The notes under the pieces were generated by a model. The model did not search any database and had not been told where the DNA came from. It worked only from the letters and a program-made list of their open reading frames with translations. A stretch of DNA of 64,000 nucleotides from Acorus gramineus. Its lineage: Eukaryota; Streptophyta; Magnoliopsida; Acorales; Acoraceae. Below, piece after piece: positions 42,486-54,180 of this stretch (positions within the stretch are counted from its first letter, which is position 1; the number at the start of each line of letters is the position of its first letter). The position numbers and the translations under genes are program-made. Location of the stretch: assembly GCA_030737835.1 (NCBI GenBank), contig CM060855.1:7789786-7853785 (forward strand). Direction: 5' to 3'.

Positions 42486-45208
42486 TCATAAGATCTCGGA
42501 AATCTGCATAGCAACCACAACAATATGCATAAGTCATCTCAATAAGTTGAATTAGATAAAAATCAGTAATGTAGACTCACGTTAATGGGCATCTCTGCAA
42601 TGACAAGCCCCATGCCTTCCTCGATTCCCTTTAGGGTCACCACTTCGCCTCCAACAACCATGTTGATCACAATCCCGTCTGCAAGTAAACTTCATGATTC
42701 ACCACCAGTGCCAGGAAGTGTGGAAGTACATATTGACAGATCATTATAAAAGGACAACATACCTGCTGCTAAACAAGTCGTCATGCGCCTCAAATATATC
42801 TCCTGCATCAGATCAGGAGAAGTTGGAGTCAGTTGTCTATTTATGTCTTCAGGAAAATATTACTTCAGCAGGCTGAATCTAGATGAGGATCTTGCCACAT
42901 AAATCGATCAAGCATGCTTTGGAAGCACCATTTGATGAACATATTAGAACGATTAAGAACAGAGGATATGGTATCTGCATCAAATCTACGACTCAGTATC
43001 CAGGCTGGGTTAAACAACTGATGAAACCAACTTGTCAAATTCACTCTCTGTCATCTGCAATCCATGGCCATCTTCTTAACACATCCCACGTTGAGGCAAC
43101 CTCTCAGATAACCTATAGTCTACAGATATAAAATCCTTGTCATGTCTGGATTTTCCTTACTGCCTTTCACATAAAAGTTCTACACATTTTTAGAAAGAAC
43201 ATATCCATGAATAAAATTTATTTCTCTAAAGACAATGATCATTTAACGGAAGTTAATGATCAGATGCTGGAGTTGTTATCATATGGTACTATACAATAGA
43301 GTACATGCAGACTCAAAAATTTGCTAAATAAAAGAAGAAAACTTTCAAAGTGGTGTTAAAAAATCAAACCTTCTTGGAAGGCAGTTCATAATTTATTAAA
43401 ATACGGGCAGATATGGGAGCTTCTCCTGAAGCAACAAGGGGAAGGCAAGCATCTGTTACAACAATCATGCTTGACTTCTCTTCCTGTTTTCCATTTTCTA
43501 GGTCATCCCCAGGAAGGACATTGATGCTTTGGCTTTGGTTCCATTCTGCAGTATCACGACGAAACTTCTCTAATATTGATGCACGTCCAGAGTCTGAAAG
43601 ATCACTGTACTGCAAGGCAACACAATAAAAGTGCTTTATTTGCTATGATGACCAGATACAAGGCAGATATAAGGAAGTGTGTAGAGTCAAACCACATTGA
43701 TGCTGGTTCCAAACTGAAATTAAGAAATGTGATACTATAGCAGCACAATTTTGTTAAAACACATGGGTCATTGACCACAGCTATGGTAAGGTTATGCGTA
43801 GAAAGAAAAAAGAGAATCTAAAACTATGGTAAACATGAATCCAGGAATACATATTCAAAATCAGAATAAATTCTGGAAAATATGATTGGCATTGGGTATA
43901 ATGAAAATCAAGCAATCAAATTTAAGACGGGTTTAGATCTTGGACTAATGCCATCTGTTGGAAAATGGGTACTTGCTCCTACACAAATTAACATGTTGGG
44001 TGACACACAATGCAATAGATGATCCAAAAGAATGACAGGAAAAATTAATGCTATTGCCAATATAACATAGAAGTGCCCCAAATCCAAAATTTTTTTTTTT
44101 TTTTAAATATTGAAGAAAGATATAATATTTAAAGATATTCTAATCAATGCTTTAATAGGATTGGGAGAAATGGAACCACATCTAAGATTGCTCAGTTCCC
44201 TCAACACAAAACTAAAAAAGATCTAAGAGAAACCAAAGGGAAAAAAAAAAAAACCATAACTCATTGGTTCGGCTCATGATGTTATACTGACCTATAAAAT
44301 TTCCCCCCCAAACACTATGGATTGATTCTTAAGAGTATCCACAAAGTTATGAGAACACCAATTTATAATTTGTAAAACACTACACAGTCACCAATTAGAA
44401 TTGTCTCAACCACACCCACGGAGCAAGAAAGATCAACATGGCGTTCCACAATTTCCTTCATATAACCGATGGTGAAAAGAATAATACAAATTCCAATGCC
44501 GCCGATTAAAAGATCTCTTCATCTCATATCTAATGAGTCTGCGAGTCAAGAAATTGCTCTCCAGCCTCCTCTCTTCCCATTTTATTAAAACATCTTCCCA
44601 CTGAAAACACATCAAACTGACCACTCTAAGGACCATAATAAAGCAATAAACTTTCATCATTATCCATTATGGGAGTAAAAAATTATCCATTAGAGCCTAA
44701 AATACAGGTCAATTGGAGTATAGAACAGATAAAAGAAAATCACCAGAGATGAGAGAGATATGAAGGAAAGATTGGAGACGGCGGAGCAGACCGCATCGAG
44801 CTCGTCGCGAGAGCTGCAACACACAACTATTGGGAACCAGCTCCTCCTCCCCGCCACCCCCAATAGATCCACAAACGTCTCCTACAAGGAAATCAACACA
44901 TCATCAAATCCCAAAAAGGGGAAAAACACACACACACAAAACCCAATTGAACAACCATTAAAACAGGACCGTGTGACTAACCATCTTGAATGGGAGGCGA
45001 TCAACGGCGACGTAAAAATGGCGTGGCTGACTACAAACATGTGTGCGTATATATGATCAATCGATGGGTGATGTGGGTGCGAGTGAGATAAACAGAGAGG
45101 GAATGAATGGAATGTTTGGGGTTGGGAATAGTAATACCTGAAATGGACGGAAGAAGAAGAAGGTGGCGATGAGGATGGAAGGACCGAGGTTTCAATGGGT
45201 ACTTCCAT
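42486..45208 (-). CDS. Degenerate helicase C-domain protein (eIF4A/DEAD-box-like)
   Basis: Plant-conserved small protein resembling the second RecA domain of eIF4A/DEAD-box helicases, biochemical role unknown. Seven exons (minus, 5' to 3'): 45208-45138, 45030-44982, 44881-44744, 43609-43370, 42802-42763, 42678-42581, 42503-42486. All introns are GT-AG and phases close to 217 aa. Visible parts: a Ser/Pro-rich N-terminus; HFYVAVDRLPFKMETFVDLL; SWFPIVVCCSSRDELDAVCS (helicase motif IV-like region); EKSSMIVVTDACLPLVASGE, in the position of the motif V region but with no clear match to its consensus; ARILINYELPSKKEIYLRRM, where helicases have the motif VI HRIGRxGR block; and VVTLKGIEEGMGLVIAEMPI, ending near NISEIL as eIF4A proteins do. 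Walker A, DEAD and SAT motifs and the whole first RecA domain are absent, and the motif VI arginines are mostly replaced, so ATP-driven unwinding is unlikely. Confidence 0.85.
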
Positions 45209-45238
45209 CTCTCTCACTCTCTCTCTCTCTCTCTCTCT
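45209..45238 (-). repeat. GA/CT microsatellite in the helicase-like gene leader
   Basis: A CT run on the plus strand (GA on the transcribed strand) abuts the preferred ATG at 45208. The reading frame is open upstream through it to 45316, but those residues are only repeat-encoded RE runs, which supports 45208 as the start. Confidence 0.75.
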
Positions 45239-45421
45239 GTCCTCCCTCCCCCCGACAGAGAACAAGATGAACGTTACGAATGCTTGTTGTGATGGCCCGG
45301 CCCGGGTCTGGCCCATTTTAAAGGTCGGAAGAGGATGAGGAGAGACTAGGCTTCAAGCATTCTCGACCCGACCCAGCCCACTTTTTACGCAAGAAAATTT
45401 TGACTGAGAGTAAAGCTTGCT

Positions 45422-47068
45422 TTAGAGCATCTGGGGGAAGATTTTGCTATTTTAAAGACCTATTAACTCTAATGATAGATTTTTAAATTTTTTAGTACAA
45501 GGTCTTAAAATTTCAAATCACTATTTTAATATGTTAAAATTATCATTCTACCATTTAATTTGTCTCATTCATCTTTATTGTTTATTGACATTTATATGTT
45601 AATTTTAATGTAATTATCCAAATTATATTAACTCTATATTTACATGTAAAAAAAAATTAATATATGTATGTAAAGTTACAAGTGGACTTGTATCTATATT
45701 TTACAATTTAAAATTTGAAATTTTAAGCCTCCAACATATGAAATTTGAAATTCAGTTAACCCAACCGTTGAACCCGTACCTCTTATTATAATCTCTTTTT
45801 TTTTTTTTTTTCAATGAATTGTTTGGTTGAAATATTGTTTTTGAACTTTAAATGAATTTTTTTGGTGAAAAGTTTAACACACATTTTTCAAAATTCCTTA
45901 TTTTTATTAAGTATAAATGAAAAATTAGAAATTTATAATTTTGTTAGAGTTAAATATCATTTATCAAAAGTTGTTTTAAGTTAAGAAGGACATTTGTGAA
46001 ATTACTAAATATTGATGTGATATATGGAGACCCAGTAGTGGTCTCCGAATATGGAGCCCATTCGAAGACTTGCAGTCTTCATTTTAAAGCTCCGCTGGAG
46101 TCGGAACATCAAAAATCATCTTCAAATCTTGTTTTTGAAGCTCGATTGGAGCTTTTCTACGTAACATTCGGTAACGCGATTGCAAAACTAATTTTTTGTA
46201 ATTGTTGAGTTTAAAATTGATTATACAGAAAGATGTCTCCCCCCAACTTTCTCAAATCGTAGCTTTCGGATACTATTTGCCTAAATTTTTGTTTGTAGGA
46301 AGCTGCAATTGCAAAACTGTTTAATTGCACGATTACAGAACCAGCTTCTTGTAATAAAAATATATATATATTTTAAAAAAATTTATATTATTTTGATATG
46401 AAAAAAAAATAAAAATAAAAATTTTTATTTAACAAAAAATATACATTATACTGAAAATTTGCATATGAAAATTATTTTATATAACAAGTATGGCTATTTT
46501 GCTTGTAGCCTTGTATTTATGCTCATATATTTCATTCTTTGATATATATATATATATACAAACATCTTTATATAAAATGAAGTATAAACAAACATTAAAT
46601 TTTATATAACATTACATGATAATATTAAAAAATATACCTTTTGCAAGAAAATAATATATATCATAAGTGACTAAATATACCTCTGGTAAGAGCAGCTCCA
46701 ATCGGACTGCATAATGAAGATTTGAACACCATTTGAAGACGTCCGACTCCAAGCGAATGTCAAAATGAATACCGCATGTCTTTAATTTTAAATCGAACTC
46801 TATATTTGGAGATCCACTATTTAGGCATTCATATGTCACATCAATATTGGGTAATGCCACAAATGACATTGTTAACTTATAACAACTTTTGATAAATAAC
46901 ATTTAACTCTTACAAAATTATAAATTTCTAATTTTTCATTTGTATTTAATAAAAATATGAAATTTTGAAGAAAAAAAATTCATGTAAAATTCAAAAGCAA
47001 TATATCAAAAACCAAACCATTCATTGAATCGGAAAAATAAATGAGATAAAGAGTCCACTTGCAACTTT

Positions 47069-47101
<33 letters not shown>

Positions 47102-47366
47102 AATATAGAGTTAATATAATTTGATTATTTACATTAAAATTAGGACATAAATGTTAATAAACAATAAAGATGAAAAAGATAAATAGTAGAATGAGAATTT
47201 TAACAAATCAAAATAGTGATTTGAAAACCTAAAAAAAAAAATTGAAGATCTACTATTGAAATTAATGAGTCTTTAAGAGAACAAAATCTTTAAAATGAAG
47301 ATCCAATTAAAGTTTAAAGATCTTTTAAGATCTTTAAAATGAAGACTCTCGTTGAAGATGCTCTAA
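45422..47366. mobile_element. Foldback element of about 1.9 kb with long inverted arms
   Basis: The left end TTAGAGCATCT (45422-45432) is mirrored by agatgctctaa at 47356-47366. The arms stay complementary for roughly 700 bases: the left block at 45530-45640 (ctttattgtttattgacatt) pairs with sequence at 47130-47190, and the left block at 45920-46010 (gaaaaattagaaatttataa) with sequence at 46840-46940. The most internal arms (46005-46160 and 46680-46860) even give related translations (NIDVxY...TCxxHF...LES...RLEL), one on each strand. The loop is AT-rich with no transposase. The terminal agagcatc sequence is common in plant MULE/MITE families. A target duplication was not identified. Confidence 0.65.
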
Positions 47367-48041
47367 CAATGCTAATAGTTTATTTAAGGGAAAGTCTTGT
47401 CTATGACATCCCATCAATTAAAATCCATAATGTTCAGTTTGAAGCGTAACCAGTAAACATGACACATTGATCAGACTCCCCAAAAAAAGTATGATCATTA
47501 ATGTCAGTGATAAGAAAATTTTAAAGCAACTAAAGCTAAGGCACCAAACTAATTTTTAGTCTAAAAGCTACTACAATCTCTCATTCAATAGTATGGGACC
47601 ATCCACCACGAAAATTTGATGTTAGCAGCTCAACAACCCCATATTCTTGGCGACTACTGAAATTTGTTTAGTTTGGAGTGATATTATAAAATATGATATC
47701 ACTTATCAACAAGGACTTTACAATGTGACTTATTTAAGATTCACATTATATTGTGACGATCCAAGACCATGCCCACTAACTCTGATATTCCTTTTTAAGA
47801 CACTGGACAGCCCTCGAAAGTAGCCCACTAGGTGGGGTGTAAAATAGGGTCGTTTATTCACAATTATTTTTTATTTATTAACTACCATTGCATATATTTT
47901 GTAAATATTTTTAAAATTAATCTTAAAAATTTGTTTAAACAGATCTCAACTAATAAAATAATCCCAAATAAAAAATTTGACAAGTAAGAAAAAGAAAACA
48001 CTGGATTACCTACATTTACATGTGTGAGCTCACACAATAAG
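47367..48041. other. Intergenic DNA, possible repeat remnant
   Basis: Around 47750-47850 the phrase gtgacgatccaagaccatgc and cccactaggtggggtgtaaa look like part of a dispersed plant repeat, but I cannot delimit it. The remainder is AT-rich and empty. Confidence 0.35.
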
Positions 48042-48452
48042 CAGGGCCGATATGGCAAAGGCGACCAAGACAATTGTTTAGGGGCCTTAATAACCACTGG
48101 AATAAAATAAATAAATGGTGAGATGTGCACTTTTGCTCATGAATTAGTTTATCTCAGTACACATTTTTTTTTCAAAATAGTGCATAAAATTTCTCCTCTC
48201 CTTAAATCTCTCCAACTATGATGTATTTTTATAATTTTACAACTTTTTCATTCCATTAAAATTTAAATTTTTTGTTGCTTTTAGTTTTTAAATTATTATA
48301 AAATATTGTGTAGCTATTTTGTAATATTATTATTGTTTAAAATAAAATGATGTATAAAATTAAACAAGTTAGATTTTGTGAATATGCACATGAACACACT
48401 TTAAAAATTTGCATAGGGCTCAATAAAAAAATCAATTTTCTAGTCGGCTCTG
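48042..48452. mobile_element. hAT-like MITE (CAGGGCCGA...)
   Basis: The left end is CAGGGCCGATATGGC; the reverse-complemented right end is CAGAGCCGACTAGAAA. Flanking 8-mers acaataag (48034-48041) and actataag (48453-48460) differ at one base: a clear hAT-size target duplication. The element is 411 bp, AT-rich and non-coding. It is related by its termini to the element at 2431-3082, and a probable third, decayed relative lies at about 57439-57720. Confidence 0.75.
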
Positions 48453-49997
48453 ACTATAAGAAAAAATACTTTTTAGCCACGGAATATTTATCAAGGAAAA
48501 ATATTTTCTTAGTGTGTAATTGTGTGTTTTTCAACGAAATATAATATTAGTAGGCAAAGGGGATGAAGAGGGGGGGGGGGGGGGGTTCAATCAAATAGAC
48601 CTTTACCAAGACATCTTTTCCCAGGTAAAACTAAAAATGAGCTATATTTTTTTAATGTAGAATACTACCTCTTTCATCGGGAGAAAACCTTCCCCAGTAA
48701 TAATGTAACTCCTCACTAAAGTGTATCTCACCAAGTGGGTGCCTAATGCTGATACCTTTTGCTCTCTATGCGCGCGGGGGGAAGGGGGGATGGGGTTAGA
48801 AACAGGTTGTCCGACAACTTTGGTGGTGCTTGAAGGTGATGACAAGGATTGCAGATCATTTCTCCTTTTTGAACGAATTATGGGAGGTAGCGTCTTAGGT
48901 TGAAGGAGGATAAAAGTGCAGCAAGCAAAATCACTCAATCATTCGTTCCTGTCATGATGTGGACGATATTGCTTGCCCACAATCATCTAATTTTCAGGGA
49001 TACCATACTTTATATTGAGAATCTATGACATTCAGTTATAAATTTTATTTAAAATTAGAGAATTGTTTATGTTGGGGCAAACAAAACTTTGTGTGTTGCG
49101 GATAAAATTATGATTGTAGAATAGATATTTGTATCTCTACTAGTAGACCTCTCATCTTTCAACTTTTACTATTTTGGATATGTGCTTCACTTTGATTTGA
49201 ATAAAATTGAGCATGCCTATCATTTAATAAAAAATAAAAAATAAGAGCTTTGTTCAGTTGTTGCCTATATATGCAATCCCTGTAGATGCATGTAAAGAAA
49301 GGCAATGCATGGTCTCATTTATGTGGTACGGTCGTTGAAACTATAGGCACATAGAGTACTCTCACATGCCCGATGAATTATATTAATTTCAAGCATATAT
49401 CACGATAGCATGCCCATGCAAGAGAACTGCATGCCCTTCCAAAGTTACCCTTATCCCTATTTATATATACCCTTTAAGAGATATATTACATAACTATTCA
49501 TATTCATTATAATTAAACATTAATGACAAATTTAAATTTATATGACTGAATGATTGATTGATTGAAAATTTGTGCAATGCGAAACGAAAATTTCCAATTC
49601 CTTTGTTAAAAGGTTTTTCAAACAAGTGGTGGCACGCCTCATTCGAAAAAGAAAAAAAAAAAACAGTTTAATTATAAACCATTTGCTTTGCTTTTCAACA
49701 TGAAAATTTTGGTCCCGCACAAACATAATTAATGGAACAAAATATATCATAATTGTTATTGCAAATAATATCACTTTAAAATAACATTAAAACTAATCAC
49801 ATGATCCACACAAGTGATAATCGAAATACATAAACATTTCAGGCCAAACCCACCTTTGTAGGTAGCCCGAGTTACGTTACACATTGCAGGGGAAAAGAAA
49901 AAAAAATCAAACCAGAACATTTTTTAAGCAAAACACATGATCAACAACAATAATAACAATAAAAAAGACAATATAAAGACAAATTATACGATGAGAT
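48453..49997. other. Intergenic DNA with a 16-G homopolymer
   Basis: Contains a G run at 48570-48585 and a modest GC-richer island at 48700-48900 without a recognisable product. The last 200 bases are the 3' flank of the pectinesterase gene. Confidence 0.4.
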
Positions 49998-52117
49998 TTA
50001 GAGGCCAGCATCAAAGTCGACTCCGGTGCCGGGCAACCAAGCGTTGCCGAAGATGAACTGTGCCACGGTGAACTTCGACGCGTCGGCCGTGCTGAGCGCC
50101 CTGTGAACCCCGGGCCATCCCACCCTCCCGGCCGTCCCTGCCCCCGGTCCAGTGTTCCCGTACTCCGCGTAGTAGAGCGTCTTGAGCGCGAAATCGCCGG
50201 CCCATGGCGTCCACCCTGCCGGTTGTATGAGGTCGTCAATGTAGGAACCCATGATGACGGTTCGCGAGAACTGGTGCCTGAAAGAAATTAAGATGAAAAG
50301 AAACACACGAAAGCAAAGATGGAAAGAAGAAAAGCAATATTTAATTGTCAAACGCATTTCTGACCGTCAGATCTTTTTACACGTGATATGAAAAGTTATT
50401 ATGATCGAGATATTTTGTTATTAAATTTCACTTTTAAATGATAATCACACTTACCATGGCCTGCCGAGGTAAGTCGGGATGTTGTGTCTGACCGGGAAGA
50501 AGTCGGAGGAGGCGGTGATCTTGCAGTTGTGGATGGAGATGCCGGTATTTTGGTTAGGGTCTTTGCGGCCCTGGGCGGTGATGGTGTTCTTTTGGTTGGA
50601 GTTGGGTTTGCGGACGTAGATGTTGCAGTTTTGAATGACGACGGCGGAGTTGCCGAAGATGAAGTCGACGGTGCCGTAGATGTCGTTGTCGCGGTAGAAC
50701 TGGCGATTGGAGTGGGTGTAGAGGGTGTCTTGGTAGCCTTGGATGGAGCAGCGGTAGATCACGGATCTGTCGGCGCCGATGCGGAGGGCCACCGCCTGGT
50801 GGTCTGAGGGGCCCGCGCTGTTCACTATCGTCAGGTCCTTTGCTATGAACCCCGGTCCCATTGCCGCTGTATACATACAACAATATTGGACAAAATACAA
50901 TAAAAAAAAAAATACATAAGTTTCCATCACGTGATATGTTTGGGAGAAATCTGTGTGTTGGGGAGTCGTCAGGAAGATGTCACGTACGTAGTGACGTAGA
51001 GATATCTACTTATTCTTTACTAAAATGTGTACTATCAATATAAAATACAGAAAAATAATTGATAATAAAAATAAATAAATTTGATTAACATTTTTTTTTT
51101 TTTTTTATTACTTTAAACTGAGATTTCAAAAAGTTAACGGTAGGCATTTAATAGGAAAAAAAAGATGAGCTTACAGACTGTGGCGGAGGCGTAGGTGGTG
51201 TACCCTGACTCGGAGCTCCGGTCACCTACAATCACAGTTTTGCCGGCTCCATCCCCATAAAGCATAACATTTGCCTGCTTTTTCGTGAACCTCAGTATCT
51301 CCTTATAAGTCCCCGCCTTCACGTACACGGTCGACCGTCCTCCGCCCGCCAAAGACGCGATCGCCTCCCCTATTGTCCGGTGCGTCCCCGACCCATCCTT
51401 CGCCACCACCGCGTCCGCCTTTATCTCGGCCGCAGACGCTTCTAGAAGCCTCCGCTCCCTCTCCATCACCCACCCCGGGAACCCCCCATTCCTGTCCGTC
51501 CGATGATCCTCACTCTGGCCTCCGTTGATCGACACGTGGAGCGCGAGAGAGTTGCTTATATACTGGGCCAGTGACTGGGCCTGGGCCTCCACCGAGTCCC
51601 GGACCGGGGACTGGCTCATCGACTGGAGCCCGTCGACGCACGTGTCCTGGTTCGTCATGGCGGCGCTCAGCCACGTGTGCACGTCGTCGTGGGTCGGGTT
51701 CTTGGAGGCGACGAGTACGTCGTTGAGATGCGACACGCTCAGGTCGAGGAGCTCTAGGCAGTCGTCCAGCCCGGTTTGCTTTTTTTTGTGGCCGCGGCCC
51801 GAGAGGGTGAGGTTGTAGGCCGAGGAGAGGGCCGAGTGGGCCCGGCCCATGGCCAATTGGACCGAGAGGTCGAAGAGCTCCTTCGGAGTCTTCGTCTTAT
51901 CGGAGGAGCCGACGAGGGAGGAGAGGGAGGACTCGCACGCCTCCGGGTAGAGCGCGTTCTTGCAGGCGGCGGTGATGACGGCGTCCGAGGCGGAGAGCGA
52001 GGTGCCACTAATGTGTCTCAGTGCATGGGATGTGTATGAGAGGGTGCATGTCAAGAGGACTACAATTAGGCTCATTTTTTGGTACATATTTAGTGGACTA
52101 ATATTGTTAGACCACAT
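49998..52117 (-). CDS. Pectinesterase with N-terminal PMEI domain (PME1)
   Basis: Type I pectin methylesterase, secreted to the cell wall, where it de-esterifies homogalacturonan. Three exons (minus): 52117-51175, 50866-50455, 50277-49998; GT-AG introns, phases close to 544 aa. An N-terminal hydrophobic segment ([17 protein letters not shown]) is the signal sequence. The PMEI domain (about 45-190) shows its four cysteines ([28 protein letters not shown]). The processing motif ERERRLLEA separates it from the catalytic domain. PME motifs: [29 protein letters not shown] (the two catalytic Asp are QD and DF) and LGRPW. It ends [10 protein letters not shown], typical of the family. Alternative starts at 52087 and 52075 would shorten the N-terminus ahead of the signal sequence. 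Exon 1 is GC-rich. A second PME lies on the same strand 9.6 kb away. Confidence 0.95.
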
Positions 52118-54054
52118 TTTTGGAGGAGGAGCTGTTTTGTGATTCTTATTGAGTGCAGCAGGGATCTATTTATATATAGATTTTTTTTTTTATCCATGTC
52201 GTGGGGTATGGTACATAGACGGAGAATTAAACCTCTATAGTTATAGAGAAAATATGAATTAATCTCTCTTTTTACATTTGCAGATAATATTAGATAACAA
52301 ACCAACTTTAAGTTCAGAATAGTCAAAATCTTTCCTAAAAAAAAAAAGAATAGTCAACATCTTCCAAATCTATACAAGCATATTAATTAATTGATCCCTA
52401 TAACCATGCATGATGAGTCTATTCTGGTGGTTTGTCAGTGGATGTTACATGTTCTCCCAAGATTGAGCAGAGAAAGGATATGCTTTAATTTCCAGTCCCA
52501 ATGACCTAACTAATTATGTACCTCACATGATTATATAATCATGTTTATTACCCATTCATTAGCCATTGTTGTCATAATAAATATATCACTCACGGGTTCA
52601 AAGACGAACAATATATGTCATGTTAATATCAGCATCAATTGTTATCAGATCTGGATAATTAATAGACTAACTGTAACAGCAAATTCTTGGGGTGGTTTAC
52701 TAGTCTGTTGGTGAGCCTCACTTCTCTTTCAATTGGTTCACCTTATCCAATTAGATTGACGTCCCTCGGGATTAATTGGATTAGGTGGGATGTCTATTTA
52801 TATAATGTAGTCAAATTTATTATAAGAACGTTCTCAGCATGTATTTGATCAATCATTTTTCATGCAGATGGATATTGATACCCTTTGATCCAATCAGCAA
52901 ATTCTCCTGGGAGACGACGATAGTACTCGAATAGTGATGAAGAGAGTGAGTGAGCGATTCCAATCATGGGGCCAGGTCTTCGAATCGTGTCACAGTTCAT
53001 GTAATTACATGATCTAATCTAATCAAACAGAACATAATTAAACAAGTCCTCTGTTTTTCTACTATTGATCAGATCTCTCTCAGAGATCATGTTATTTGTG
53101 CTAATCACATCTTTGAGAGGAAACATCTTTGCTTTCTTTAACCCAATTTTGCTAACTTATTCAAAATTTGATTTATTTTGCAATGATGTACAATGAACTT
53201 GTATTTTTTTTTTTTTTTAATGTGTAGACATCTTCATGTGACTCCCATCAACACCATCTTTTGGTTTGCTCATTTTTTTCTAATTTCTACAATCATTCGT
53301 TTCTTGGTGGGGACTGAAGAAGAAAACTGTATATGTGAAAGCAAAGTTGATTGATTTTAGATGAGTTAAAGTTGTACATGTAAGCAAAATGAACCATAGA
53401 AAAATGTCAAAATCAATATTGTTATATAGTGGAATATGTAAACCCTGCATAAAAAAGGACACCGTGGTACATGAAAAAGTAAGGTATTTTTCCAGATCCC
53501 ACTTATGAAAAAGAGACTTGAATTAAGGAAAAGGAGGGCTAGCCAAGCTGTTCACATCTCAAAATTCCTGTTCTATAACCACTTTTTGTGGTGGAGGTGC
53601 ACAACTTGGAATTGCAGTACTGCCTATGTAGTATATACTGATGAGTGAAAAATGGAAGTTTCTTAGAAGTTGCACGAGCAAAGGGTACATCTACACCTTT
53701 TCCCTATATATCATTTTCATCTTTCCTTTCAATCAAATGACACTGATTTTGAACAGTTAAGCGATCTAATGATGTGATTAATATATCTGGCCGGGATTGA
53801 TTAACATTTAACAGTCTATATGAGGTCATGTAACTGTATTGATTAAAATAGAAAAAGCTTTGGTGTTAGTGACTTAATTACAATGTCGGCGAAAAAAATA
53901 AAGTGACATTGTAATTATATATATATGAAGACCTTGTGATCTATTTCAATATAAGTCCAAAAAAAACTTTATTGCTATTGGTTCCGGTAAGTTGTCAAGA
54001 TTGATGCTTTCTATCCCTCATTGATGGTTTTTTTTTTAATTCTTAAACTATTTT
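52118..54054. other. Promoter of PME1 and AT-rich intergenic DNA
   Basis: A TATA-like ctatatataaa on the minus strand (about 52168-52178) lies some 50 bases ahead of the PME1 ATG, a reasonable core promoter. Beyond this I see no gene; there are T-runs and short random frames. Confidence 0.45.
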
Positions 54055-54180
54055 CAACTATGTATAGTAAGTTTTTTTTTATTATTATTATTGGAGGGAT
54101 CCCGTGACTGATCTTATGATCAGGTTAGGAAGGCTAACTCTACCTGTTTGCCTCGATCCCACAACTATGTATAGTAAGTT
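54055..54180 (-). mobile_element. Short retroposon insertion (SINE-like or LINE 3' end) with 19-bp target duplication
   Basis: The 19-mer caactatgtatagtaagtt occurs at 54055-54073 and again at 54162-54180. Between them are 88 bases that on the minus strand begin TGGGATCGAGGCAAACAGG and end in a TAATAATAAT stretch followed by a run of A. A long perfect direct repeat plus an A-rich 3' end marks target-primed reverse transcription. No clear A and B boxes of a tRNA promoter are visible, so it could be a truncated SINE or LINE tail. Confidence 0.8.

Noticed and set aside
50484..50807. 107-residue plus-strand frame rich in Val, Asp and Gly
   Set aside because: Antisense of PME1 exon 2; the minus strand carries all pectinesterase catalytic motifs.
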